Origin: Bacteriovoracaceae bacterium
GTDB lineage: Bacteria; Bdellovibrionota; Bacteriovoracia; Bacteriovoracales; Bacteriovoracaceae
Length of the DNA stretch: 9,275 bases
NCBI GenBank assembly: GCA_023151145.1
Contig: JAKLJM010000063.1
Location: forward strand, 1 to 9,275
Direction of reading: 5' to 3'
Shown: piece by piece, positions 1 through 5,705 of the stretch
Layout of the letters: each line of letters opens with the position of its first letter
Position numbering within the stretch: position 1 is the stretch's first letter
The notes under the pieces: generated by a model
Told to the model about the DNA's origin: nothing
Database searches by the model: none
The model's input: the letters and a program-made list of their open reading frames with translations, nothing else
Translations under genes and position numbers: made by a program

Positions 1-192
1 ATACTTTCGTTTAACCTCGATAGGAATATGATTGCCTGCCTCTCCAAGGATTTGAATACATGCCAGTGATGCCAAAACCGCAGCACGATCACTTTTAAAA
101 AGTTCAACGTTTGAATGCTTAACAATAGCACTAGCTTCATCAATGGCTTTAATCATGTCATTTATTCGAATAATCCACGACCTAGGCGACAC
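1..192 (-). CDS. hepT: HepT-like HEPN (DUF86) toxin, partial at the window edge
   Basis: This is the N-terminal 64 residues of a HEPN-domain protein that continues beyond the left edge. In the MntA/HepT family it is the RNase toxin, neutralised when its partner MntA adenylylates a tyrosine near the RX4-6H active site; that motif lies outside the window. The GTG at 192-190 is chosen because it gives an N-terminus MSPRSWIIRINDMIKAID, which fits the usual opening of DUF86 proteins, and because the reading also contains the typical ILGEAGNHIP segment near residues 52-61. The only downstream ATG in frame would cut off this conserved opening. The gene overlaps the end of mntA by 11 nt, so translation is probably coupled. 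It is too short and too edge-truncated to be found as an ATG-initiated frame. Family assignment is fairly sure; intactness of the toxin cannot be judged. Confidence 0.8.
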   Translation of the reverse strand, partial: MSPRSWIIRINDMIKAIDEASAIVKHSNVELFKSDRAAVLASLACIQILGEAGNHIPIEVKRKY

Positions 193-481
193 GCAAAGCC
201 TCGCGCATAATTTGATCCTTTAACAAAGGATGTAGCTTTGTTCCAATATCCACCCGAGCATTAAGTTTTTTTGTTAAAAATTGCTCAAGATCATAAAGAG
301 TAAAAAATGAAGCTGAAAATTGAGGTTCAAAAATTACTAAAAGATCAATATCACTTTTTTCTGTTGCCTCACCACGAACGACTGACCCAAAAAGATAAAT
401 TTCTTTAATACCAAATTTCTGCCGAAGTTCTATCTCGTTTTTTTTAATTATTTCTTCAACCATCTTTGCGTTATATTTCAT
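182..481 (-). CDS. mntA: MntA-type minimal nucleotidyltransferase antitoxin
   Basis: A 99-aa minimal nucleotidyltransferase of the MNT/DNA polymerase beta superfamily. The signature GSx10DxD is present as G32-S33 followed by D44 and D46 (FGSVVRGEATEKSDIDLLV), and D78 in ARVDIGT is a good candidate for the third metal-binding carboxylate, so the active site looks intact. In characterised MntA/HepT pairs this enzyme transfers AMP to HepT and so silences it. The ATG at 481-479 overlaps the TGA of the upstream 422-aa gene (ATGA), and the hepT start lies inside its own 3' end, giving a strictly coupled antitoxin-before-toxin order. Its place at the end of a parA operon suggests a plasmid-addiction role, which is inference. 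It is the usual length for this family and shows no defects. Confidence 0.9.
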   Translation of the reverse strand: MKYNAKMVEEIIKKNEIELRQKFGIKEIYLFGSVVRGEATEKSDIDLLVIFEPQFSASFFTLYDLEQFLTKKLNARVDIGTKLHPLLKDQIMREALRVA

Positions 482-1746
482 ATCTGAACTCCTAAGTTTT
501 TATATTCCTCAAAGGCGACCTTTTCAAGAAGTTCTGAACTTGTTACAAATCCCTTATGTTTATCTTTTACTGAATCTAAGAACCCTGGGTGTTGTCCCAA
601 ATACTCTTTAAAACTAGCCACAAGTTTCATTTCCACTGATCTTTTTTGATTCTCTTCAGCTTGTCGAATACGTTCTAGTTCTAGTTCTAGTTCTTCCTGC
701 AAAGATTCTGAGTACTTTTGGCTAATATACTCTCTGCCTGTTCCAAGAACTCCAAAAAGAATATTAGCTATATTACCTGTTTTACCATGTTCAATGTCGA
801 AACTTAAAGCTGTTAAACTATTATCAACAATTTCTTTAGTCGTTTTTCCTGAGGTAATAAGATTTTGAAGGTTAACAACAGAAATACCAAATCGACGTAA
901 ATTTTCAGGAAGCTCTATAGTATTAGTATTTATATTTAAATTATTACTACTACTACTATAGGAGGGCTCTGCTAACGTATACGCTAACGCTTTAGGAGAC
1001 GCATTGCTAACGGTTTGCTCACGCTCTGCTAACGCTTTCTCTGACGAAAGGTGTATTCTTATGATCTGAAATACCTCTTTATCTAGGGAAAATTTGCGCC
1101 ATCCAGAACGCCCTAAATGTACTTGAGTTACCTTAATGAGGCATTTTTCTTCTTGGAGCCTAAATATAAGATTTCTCAAGCGAACTGAACTTACGTCGAG
1201 CGATTTTAAGAGCTCTTCCGTGGTTACAATTTGAGTTTCAAGAGAGCCTACTGATTCGCACTTTTGAAAAATAAAAAAGAGCAATTTTTTTTCTTTTCCA
1301 ATTAAGCCCAAAACATCACTTTCCGCTAACGGTTTGCTAACGGACTGCTCACGAGTAGCTAACGCTTTAGGAGACGCATTGCTAACGGTTTCTTTTTTAA
1401 ATCCACTTTCCGCTAACGGTTTGCTAACGGACTGCTCACGAGTAGCTAACGCTTTAGGAGACGCATTGCTAACGGTTTGCTCACGTTCTGCTAACGGTTT
1501 TAACTCCGATGAACTAGCACTTGCCACACGGTTATCTAAAGACTTGTTGCCATTTTGACTCAACTTTGGCTCATGAAGTACTGTCTCTCTGTTATCCGGT
1601 TGTTTCTCAATTGTTGAATTTCCAGCTAATGATTTAGTTGCATTGTCAAAAAAAGACTGAGGAGCAAATGCTATAGGCTGAGAGGAGTTTTCCTCATCTT
1701 CCATAAGACGTAAAAAATCGGCAGAAGAAATTTTCTTTTTCGACAC
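478..1746 (-). CDS. ParA-operon winged-helix DNA-binding protein, candidate replication or partition factor
   Basis: A 422-aa protein that I cannot place in a named family. Residues 1-80 look disordered. Residues 84-143 are low-complexity repeats built from PLAE-REQ-TVSNASPKALA units. Residues about 150-232 look like a winged helix (EELLKSLDVSSVRLRNLIFR followed by a basic GRSGWRKFSL wing). Residues 237-259 repeat the same PLAE/ASPKALA motif. Residues about 280-345 form a second conserved-looking segment, and about 342-375 is a charged, probably coiled-coil helix. The start is the GTG at 1746-1744, whose G is the last base of the parA stop (TAGTG), with an AGGA 8 nt upstream. Being directly after parA fits a ParB-like or Rep-like role. 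The gene carries an array of GCTAACG heptamers that could be its own binding sites; this is inference. Linker repeats from simple expansion are the alternative. Confidence 0.65.
   Translation of the reverse strand: MSKKKISSADFLRLMEDEENSSQPIAFAPQSFFDNATKSLAGNSTIEKQPDNRETVLHEPKLSQNGNKSLDNRVASASSSELKPLAEREQTVSNASPKALATREQSVSKPLAESGFKKETVSNASPKALATREQSVSKPLAESDVLGLIGKEKKLLFFIFQKCESVGSLETQIVTTEELLKSLDVSSVRLRNLIFRLQEEKCLIKVTQVHLGRSGWRKFSLDKEVFQIIRIHLSSEKALAEREQTVSNASPKALAYTLAEPSYSSSSNNLNINTNTIELPENLRRFGISVVNLQNLITSGKTTKEIVDNSLTALSFDIEHGKTGNIANILFGVLGTGREYISQKYSESLQEELELELERIRQAEENQKRSVEMKLVASFKEYLGQHPGFLDSVKDKHKGFVTSSELLEKVAFEEYKNLGVQI
1317..1391. repeat. 75-bp direct repeat, copy 1
   Basis: Identical by eye to 1404-1478 at an offset of 87 bp. 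Both copies encode the same stretch (residues 119-143 for this copy), and each carries four GCTAACG heptamers. A related 52-bp block at 983-1034 matches 1445-1496 with one mismatch, so the unit has been copied at least three times within the gene. Confidence 0.9.
1404..1478. repeat. 75-bp direct repeat, copy 2
   Basis: Second copy of the 75-bp unit at 1317-1391, separated from it by a 12-bp spacer (1392-1403). It encodes residues 90-114 of the 422-aa protein. Perfect identity at DNA level points to recent duplication or ongoing homogenisation. Confidence 0.9.
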
Positions 1747-2516
1747 TAGATCATCCTAGAAATGTTTTTAGTTAAGTTCTTATAACCCTCAGCTGCTCTG
1801 GATTCTGCAAATTCATAAATAATCTGCTTTTTAACCTGTGCTTTTTTAATTGTTGAATCAATACCGATAGGTTCAAATACTTGGCATTTACTACTAAACT
1901 TAGTCTTAATTGCCTCATAAGCCTGTTGGGATACCGTTGTTCTTTTGTCGAACATAGTAGGTACAATTCCAAGAATTGTCGGACTTTTTTCATAAAAATC
2001 TTCGATGATCTTTTTTTGTTCAAATAGATAATTAATATTTGAAATAGCGAATGCATCCATAGTAGCTGGAATTAGCCAGTAATCTGCAAATGTCATGAAA
2101 TTCAAAAGCACGAGGTTCATAGCAGGACTACTGTCTATAATACAGTAATCATACTGAATATTTTGTTTTTTAAAGCGACCCTTAAGTGTTTCTTCTCTGC
2201 GGTGAAATGCCGCCATTCGTATATCTGCCTCTGAAAGTTTGCGAGAGGAAATCATAACGTCGATATGACTATCTCCTACTGGGATTTTTTGAATAGCATC
2301 TTCAAAAGGAGTGTCTTCAACTAAGAATGAAGAAAAATCTTTATCGCTATTTTGAAGCTTTAAACCGAAGTAAGTCTTAATGCTTCCTTGTGGATCTCCA
2401 TCGATTAGCAAAATCTTAGTTTCGGGTTTCAGCAACTTTAAGCCCGTAGCTACGGCTACAGCTGTCGAAGATTTTGCAACGCCGCCCTTAATATTAGTAA
2501 CAAGAAGTGTTTTCAC
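1746..2516 (-). CDS. parA: ParA-family partition ATPase
   Basis: A 256-aa ParA/MinD-superfamily ATPase for DNA segregation. A deviant Walker A motif, KGGVAKSS, lies at residues 10-17 with both the signature lysine K10 and K15. Walker A' is LLIDGDPQGS at about 36-45, and Walker B is CIIDSSP at about 125-131. The small size and lack of an N-terminal helix-turn-helix extension resemble type Ib plasmid ParAs. I start it at the GTG 2516-2514, because AAAGGAG ends 6 nt upstream (2523-2529) and the protein then begins directly with the beta strand before Walker A. The longer reading from the ATG at 2555 would place this ribosome site inside the gene. It is followed with a 1-nt overlap by the 422-aa winged-helix gene, its likely DNA-binding partner. 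Alanine in place of the usual glycine before the Walker lysine is tolerated in this superfamily. Confidence 0.93.
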   Translation of the reverse strand: MKTLLVTNIKGGVAKSSTAVAVATGLKLLKPETKILLIDGDPQGSIKTYFGLKLQNSDKDFSSFLVEDTPFEDAIQKIPVGDSHIDVMISSRKLSEADIRMAAFHRREETLKGRFKKQNIQYDYCIIDSSPAMNLVLLNFMTFADYWLIPATMDAFAISNINYLFEQKKIIEDFYEKSPTILGIVPTMFDKRTTVSQQAYEAIKTKFSSKCQVFEPIGIDSTIKKAQVKKQIIYEFAESRAAEGYKNLTKNISRMI

Positions 2517-2522
2517 GAGAAT

Positions 2523-2529
2523 CTCCTTT
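2523..2529 (-). promoter_or_regulatory. Ribosome binding site that fixes the parA start
   Basis: AAAGGAG on the minus strand, 6 nt before the GTG at 2516. It supports the GTG start over the ATG at 2555, which lies upstream of this site. Confidence 0.75.
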
Positions 2530-2540
2530 GGTCTAAATAA

Positions 2541-2569
2541 ATTAGATATGAGCAATGGAGATGGATCAA
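2541..2569 (-). promoter_or_regulatory. Candidate sigma-70 promoter for the parA operon
   Basis: On the minus strand TTGATC (2564-2569) is followed after exactly 17 bp by TCTAAT (2541-2546). It sits in the 69-bp gap between the resolvase stop and parA start, so parA could be transcribed independently of the resolvase. Based on motif resemblance only. Confidence 0.4.
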
Positions 2570-2585
2570 TAAAATTTTTAATAAG

Positions 2586-3143
2586 CTATGCGTTATTTTT
2601 TATCGTTAAATTCCTATAAAGTGTTCCTTTTGAAATCCCAAGTGTTTTACAAATCTCAGAGACGGGAATATGAGAGCGGTGTAAGGCTCGAGCCTGTTCT
2701 ATTTTGTTTGTGTCCATCAATCTTGGCCGTCCACCTTTTCTACCTCTTTCAGCAGCAGCCTTGAGACCAGCAATAGTTCTTTCTTTTATAAGTTCTCGCT
2801 CAAATTCTGCTAACGAGCCAAATATATGTAAGAAGAGTTTTCCGCTGGCGGTAGTGGTGTCAATATTTTCCTGAAGTGATTTAAAACCAACACTTCGGTC
2901 GTTAAGTATCTGCACAAGCTCTATTAAATGCTTAAGACTGCGACCAAGGCGATCAAGCTTCCAAACAACAACAGTATCTCCAGGGCGAATGTATTTTAAA
3001 AGTTTATTCAAACCTTCGCGCTCAGATTTTGAACCGCTGATGGTATCCTCAAAGACCTCGTTACAGCCACTTTTTAAAAGAGCATCTTTTTGTAAGTCCA
3101 AGTTCTGATCCACAGTTGAAATTCTTGCATATCCTATAAGCAT
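2586..3143 (-). CDS. Serine resolvase/invertase (Tn3-resolvase type)
   Basis: A 185-aa small serine recombinase of normal length. The catalytic region YARIST places the nucleophile at S9 with R7 beside it, and the second arginine cluster DRLGRS lies at 64-69. The long E helix spans about 100-130, and a C-terminal helix-turn-helix (VSEICKTLGISKGTLYRNL) lies at about 161-179. All expected active-site elements are visible. The start is the ATG at 3143-3141, preceded by GGAAGG with a 7-nt spacer. The frame is open up to 3218, but the extra 25 residues are hydrophobic and unlike the family. Such enzymes resolve plasmid multimers or transposon cointegrates at a res site usually just upstream of the gene. 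Next to parA, multimer resolution is the likelier job, though it could be a relic of a transposon, since no Tn3 transposase is in the window. Confidence 0.93.
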   Translation of the reverse strand: MLIGYARISTVDQNLDLQKDALLKSGCNEVFEDTISGSKSEREGLNKLLKYIRPGDTVVVWKLDRLGRSLKHLIELVQILNDRSVGFKSLQENIDTTTASGKLFLHIFGSLAEFERELIKERTIAGLKAAAERGRKGGRPRLMDTNKIEQARALHRSHIPVSEICKTLGISKGTLYRNLTIKNNA

Positions 3144-3250
3144 AATAAAACCTTCCAATGTATATAATAAAAGAGTTCCAAAAACGGTTATAGATGTCCA
3201 TTTTAAAAATAACAGCAAACGGTAGTTTTAAGACGGGTTTTGAGACCAAA

Positions 3251-3289
3251 AGTTACTCGTAACATAAAACTTTTATGTTACGAGTAACT
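3251..3289. repeat. Perfect 39-bp palindrome upstream of the resolvase
   Basis: The arm AGTTACTCGTAACATAAAA (3251-3269) and its exact complement (3271-3289) flank a single C at 3270. There is no following T-run on either strand, so it is not a standard terminator. It is about 108 bp upstream of the resolvase start, in the place expected for a recombination or operator site. Function is unassigned. Confidence 0.85.
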
Positions 3290-3333
3290 AAGAAGTAAAA
3301 AGTTTTATAAACGTGCGTTTTTGAGGAGGCTAA

Positions 3334-3633
3334 AAAAATCCACTTATTGGTAAGTGGAGATGGGACTTTTCAAGTTGTAAGCCCTCTGAATTCACTTTCT
3401 CTAAAAATAAACTTATCCAAAATATAAATGTTGATGGTGAAATTCAAACTTTCGTGTATAATGAAGTAAAATATGATGTTATAAATTCCAACGTGACCGT
3501 AGATTTGGGAAAAAAACATTCTTTTAGTAAAACGCCAGATTCAAAAAAATTAACATTTAAAATAATTGATGATAATCATTTAATTTTAAATAGAAAAGTA
3601 AAATCAAGTAACGATTTTTATCGATGTCCTTAA
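3334..3633 (+). pseudogene. Start-less remnant of a small hypothetical (possibly secreted) protein
   Basis: A 99-codon open stretch from just after a TAA at 3331-3333 to the TAA at 3631-3633. It reads as a coherent beta-rich polypeptide starting KNPLIGKWRWDFSSCKPSEF, with two cysteines. There is no ATG, GTG or TTG near the 5' end; the first in-frame GTG is well inside. The opening resembles the first strand of lipocalin-like domains (xPLxGxW), which normally follow a signal peptide, so the N-terminal part has probably been lost. A GAGGAG at 3323-3328 is upstream, followed by a run of seven A's where a frameshift could also have happened. The 5' break lies about 40 bp after the 39-bp palindrome, which may mark the junction. 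Family assignment is weak; it may be any small secreted beta protein. Confidence 0.45.
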
Positions 3634-3760
3634 CCAGTCTATAATAATATAACTTTTCATATGCTGCAGACTATGAATATTGAACTGACACATTTCAGTT
3701 GGGCCTGAGGAGCCCCACCAAGACTTGGGGCAAGCTTGATTTCGTAATAACCTCATCTTC

Positions 3761-3809
3761 TTGACAAATCAGGAAGGCAAATAGAAATTAAACAGGTATC
3801 TGTTTAATT
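3761..3809 (+). promoter_or_regulatory. Candidate promoter with palindromic operator before the Imm11 gene
   Basis: A consensus -35 TTGACA lies at 3761-3766, with a weak -10 region near 3782-3789. Overlapping that region is a perfect inverted repeat with 10-bp arms AATTAAACAG (3786-3795) and CTGTTTAATT (3800-3809) around GTAT. This looks like an operator about 57 bp before the start codon, though it could instead be a weak AT-rich hairpin. Confidence 0.4.
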
Positions 3810-3866
3810 GCATTTTTAATCAACTGCAGCTGTTCGCTGGCGTAAAATATGAAGGAGCAAAGAAAT

Positions 3867-4445
3867 ATGCACTATGTTTTAGACTTGCATGAATTAGTGG
3901 ATGAGAACGACGAACCTTATAGCTATTTTCAATTTGATCCTATTGATCCCGAACTCGGCGAGTGGCCATGGTTTGATGGAGAGAGATTTAAGTCATTTCC
4001 CTCTGAAGTTTTACAGTTAAAATTCGATCCGGATGATGAATTCGCAGGCGGTATCCCAGATTACCAGGCTTCCCCGATTCCTCTCGTGAGTGCTCGCCTT
4101 CGTAAAGCGCTCGATCGCTGCGGCATAACGAACATCGAGTACTATGAGACCAAAATTGAAGGTGCTGAGGTATTTGAGGATTTTCCAGTGTTTTTCGCGA
4201 TCAACGTCATCGGCGCAGTTAATGCCGATGCAAATGCTTCTAAAATGACTCCGACTCTGGGTACCACTCGGATGGCGGCAAGTATCGACAAACTGGTCCT
4301 GCCCAAGGAGGCCTCGAGAGAGAAGATCTTCCGACTAGTCGAACATGGCGTTACTCTAATTGTAGACGATACGGTACGCCGTTCCTGTGAGGCCGCAGAA
4401 ATTGATACGCTTCGATTTATTCCCACTGATAAATGGAAATCTTAA
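3867..4445 (+). CDS. Imm11/DUF1629-type (MXAN_0049-like) immunity protein, orphan
   Basis: A 192-aa soluble protein matching the layout of Imm11/DUF1629 proteins. It has an N-terminal beta-rich region, a central SPIPLVSARLRKALDRCGI segment at about residues 68-88, a FFAINVIGAVNADA strand region, a conserved IDKLVL, and a C-terminal FRLVEHGVTLIVDDTVRRS...LRFIPTD unit in which the ALxxxGIxxxxF pattern recurs. Family members are predicted to neutralise polymorphic toxins. I start it at the ATG 3867, because AAGGAG (3852-3857) lies 9 nt upstream; the earlier ATG at 3849 would contain that site. No toxin gene is adjacent, so it is an orphan here. Its base composition is clearly richer in GC than the flanking genes, indicating separate transfer. 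Family call is from memory of motifs, not a search. Confidence 0.75.
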   Translation: MHYVLDLHELVDENDEPYSYFQFDPIDPELGEWPWFDGERFKSFPSEVLQLKFDPDDEFAGGIPDYQASPIPLVSARLRKALDRCGITNIEYYETKIEGAEVFEDFPVFFAINVIGAVNADANASKMTPTLGTTRMAASIDKLVLPKEASREKIFRLVEHGVTLIVDDTVRRSCEAAEIDTLRFIPTDKWKS

Positions 4446-4627
4446 GTAATGTTGTCTGAGCAGTGTAAAAGTTGATGCACAGGATTCTAGTTTGAGAACT
4501 CAGAAGTGTTTCTGGTTTTCAGATAGCAAAGCATATTCTTCGTGAGGCTTTGAGTTTTGTTACGCTCGACATTCGACTAAACAGTAAACATTATTCAAAT
4601 TTTTTTTGTGATTAAAGAAGTTTCATA
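4446..4627. other. Intergenic stretch without recognisable genes
   Basis: Between the Imm11 gene and the first direct repeat I see no convincing ORF, no RNA gene and no clear terminator hairpin. A run of eight T's lies near 4600-4608. Together with the repeat and following sequence, the gene-free stretch extends to about 4957. Confidence 0.5.
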
Positions 4628-4749
4628 GAGGCTAAGGAAGATAAAAGCCTAGTTGGAGTAAAAATCAAAGTATCTAGTCATCAGCTTAGATCTTTTTATC
4701 AGATAAGTTGACTTATGTTACCCTCATTTCTGGCGTCAGCTTCTCTCTA
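4628..4749. repeat. Long direct repeat, copy A
   Basis: Matches 5489-5610 at an offset of 861 bp: 117 of 122 positions by eye, with 106 of 107 identical from 4643. Both copies stop matching sharply after ...CTTCTCTCTA. The repeat contains the small palindrome ATAAGT-TG-ACTTAT (4703-4716). It has no ORF. The pair flanks the secreted-protein gene and intron remnant, so recombination could delete that segment. Confidence 0.92.
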
Positions 4750-4957
4750 GATGTATTGATTGTGGACCTTGAGACTTGGCAATAATTTTTTTGCCATCTG
4801 TTTTGCTCTTTTTTTGTTTGCACTGTCTTGTTGGGTTTTCACACAAGAATTATATCCCTATCAACTCGAAATAGTAATACACGACTGGATCATGGTCATA
4901 GAGTTGATTAAAAAGGTCGCCTTTTTAGGGTCCCTGTAAAAATCAAGCCTTCAAATG
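4750..4957. other. Structured non-coding stretch
   Basis: No gene is seen. There are several inverted repeats: ATCAACTC (4860-4867) with GAGTTGAT (4901-4908) around a 33-nt loop; immediately after it TAAAAAGG (4909-4916) with CCTTTTTA (4920-4927) around TCG; and then AGGG-T-CCCT (4927-4935). The second is a compact hairpin that could aid termination from either side, but its role is unclear. Confidence 0.5.
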
Positions 4958-4994
4958 AAAAATGGCTCTGCCCATAAACGGCAGAGCCATTTTT
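4958..4994. terminator. Strong bidirectional intrinsic terminator
   Basis: A 15-bp perfect stem (AAAAATGGCTCTGCC at 4958-4972 with GGCAGAGCCATTTTT at 4980-4994) around a 7-nt loop. A-runs and T-runs at the two ends give a U-tract in either direction. It lies 33 bp beyond the stop of the minus-strand secreted-protein gene and most likely terminates it. Confidence 0.88.
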
Positions 4995-5026
4995 GTTTTC
5001 AGATCCTTGCAACCAAGTGTCACTGT

Positions 5027-5299
5027 TCACCTCAGTTTGAGGGAGCATTTTTCATCTTTGCAAATCGCGCTGAACTTCTCTTTCGGCGGGCCCCTGTACT
5101 CCACGCACTGGATGAGAGGACGAATCTTTTGATTCCTTTCGTGGTTTTGCTTGAGAAATTTCTTATTGATCGCAAGGGGGCTATAGCATGGCTCCTCGTC
5201 CACTGTGCATTCCGAGGAAATACTGCAGTCTGACCAATCTTCGGTCGCAAATGAAAATGGCTGAATGAATAAGAACAAAACGAAAACTGGAATCGTCAT
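5027..5299 (-). CDS. Small secreted cysteine-rich protein, hypothetical
   Basis: A 90-aa protein with a hydrophobic N-terminal segment (residues 2-17) ending in a signal-peptidase-like FSFA before TEDW, so it is probably exported. The mature part has six cysteines in a W-x2-C-x5-C-x6-C opening followed by SPLAINKKF and a C-terminal CKDEKC pair. That pattern recalls small periplasmic proteins of Gram-negative bacteria that I know only as hypothetical. A strong terminator follows. Oddities: the signal peptide lacks the usual basic N-region, there is no good ribosome site close to the ATG, and the first two bases of that ATG coincide with the likely 3' end of a group II intron. The original N-terminus was therefore probably cut away, and the present start may be an accident. 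Function is unknown. Confidence 0.6.
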   Translation of the reverse strand: MTIPVFVLFLFIQPFSFATEDWSDCSISSECTVDEEPCYSPLAINKKFLKQNHERNQKIRPLIQCVEYRGPPKEKFSAICKDEKCSLKLR

Positions 5300-5390
5300 A
5301 GAGTAGAATTACCTCTGACCTTTCAACTTAGTCAAAGGTAAAACCCTCACAGATCCGTACATGCGAATTTCCCGCATACGGCTCTTCAAA
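5298..5390 (-). ncRNA. Group II intron 3' fragment (domains V and VI)
   Basis: The minus strand from 5384 to 5352 has the domain V form: GAGCCGTATGCG, a GAAA-type loop, then CGCATGTACGG. It carries the catalytic AGC-type triad and the two-base bulge region. It is followed by a domain VI-like stem, ACCTTTGAC pairing with GTCAGAGGT (one wobble pair), and an end ...CTACTCTAT, with the 3' boundary near 5298. Upstream only about 100 bp remain before the direct repeat, and no reverse transcriptase frame is present, so the intron is truncated and cannot splice. A G-A mispair replaces the usual G-U in the basal helix. Assignment rests on motif recognition. Confidence 0.65.
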
Positions 5391-5488
5391 ATTTGTTTTA
5401 GCTTATTAAATGACACCAAAGCATCTCCCTAATTGTTTCCATCTGATTTTATCAGGTCGCTCCATGAGTGGAAAATTCTTAACTCGCT

Positions 5489-5610
5489 GAGGCTAGGGCG
5501 GACAAAAGCCTAGTTGAAGTAAAAATCAAAGTATCTAGTCATCAGCTTAGATCTTTTTATCAGATAAGTTGACTTATGTTACCCTCATTTCTGGCGTCAG
5601 CTTCTCTCTA
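5489..5610. repeat. Long direct repeat, copy B
   Basis: Second copy of the repeat at 4628-4749. It ends 95 bp from the transposase stop, at the side where the origin end of an IS91-type element would be expected. The match with copy A stops exactly at 5610, so the transposase-proximal sequence from 5611 is not shared. Confidence 0.92.
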
Positions 5611-5705
5611 CTGGTAAAATAAACACCTGTTTTCGCTCTAAAATTACTGAAAATTACTGATTTTACTGAATTTTGACGTAGCTATGCCTTTTAGTGATAA
5701 CAAAA
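5611..5705. other. Region downstream of the transposase, candidate oriIS side
   Basis: Contains short repeats of ATTACTG/TTTACTG between about 5642 and 5668 and a small hairpin GTGAT (5694-5698) with ATCAC (5705-5709) that overlaps the transposase stop codon. IS91/ISCR elements start rolling-circle transfer from a site at this end, so it is the place to look. I do not recognise a known oriIS sequence. Confidence 0.3.

Larger units (their letters stand above)
971..1496. repeat. Array of 13 GCTAACG heptamers with helical spacing
   Basis: GCTAACG (CGTTAGC on the coding strand) begins at 971, 983, 1006, 1028, then 1325, 1336, 1358, 1381, 1412, 1423, 1445, 1468 and 1490. Steps within clusters are 11-12, 22-23 and once 31 bp, close to whole turns of the helix. 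The heptamer is read in two different codon frames (as Leu-Ala within xCG-TTA-GCx and as Val-Ser within xxC-GTT-AGC), so protein sequence alone does not account for it. Layout resembles plasmid iterons or heptad-type centromere sites. Only one further copy was found by eye in the window, at 2809 in the resolvase gene. Confidence 0.7.

Noticed and set aside
971..1496. CRISPR array
   Set aside because: Repeats are 7 bp or 75 bp with no unique spacers of regular length, and they lie in an open coding frame with no cas genes.
1334..1558. Plus-strand frame of 74 codons across the heptamer array
   Set aside because: It is the antisense of the repetitive part of the 422-aa gene; its protein-level repeats simply mirror the DNA repeats and there is no ribosome site.
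1772..2056. Second minus-strand frame within parA
   Set aside because: It is out of frame within an intact ParA gene and resembles no family.
3061..3249. Minus-strand 62-codon frame overlapping the resolvase start
   Set aside because: It overlaps the well-supported resolvase 5' end in another frame and has no recognisable features.
4628..4749. Tn3-family terminal inverted repeat within the direct repeat
   Set aside because: Some resemblance in composition only; copies are in direct orientation, lack the conserved GGGG start, and no Tn3 transposase is present.
4750..4860. Possible group II intron 5' end (GTGTG on the minus strand near 4838)
   Set aside because: A five-base match is too weak, and it lies on the wrong side of the intron 3' end to belong to the same intron.
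4955..5233. Plus-strand 92-codon frame
   Set aside because: It begins inside the terminator stem and is antisense to the secreted-protein gene, which has a signal peptide and a conserved-looking cysteine pattern.
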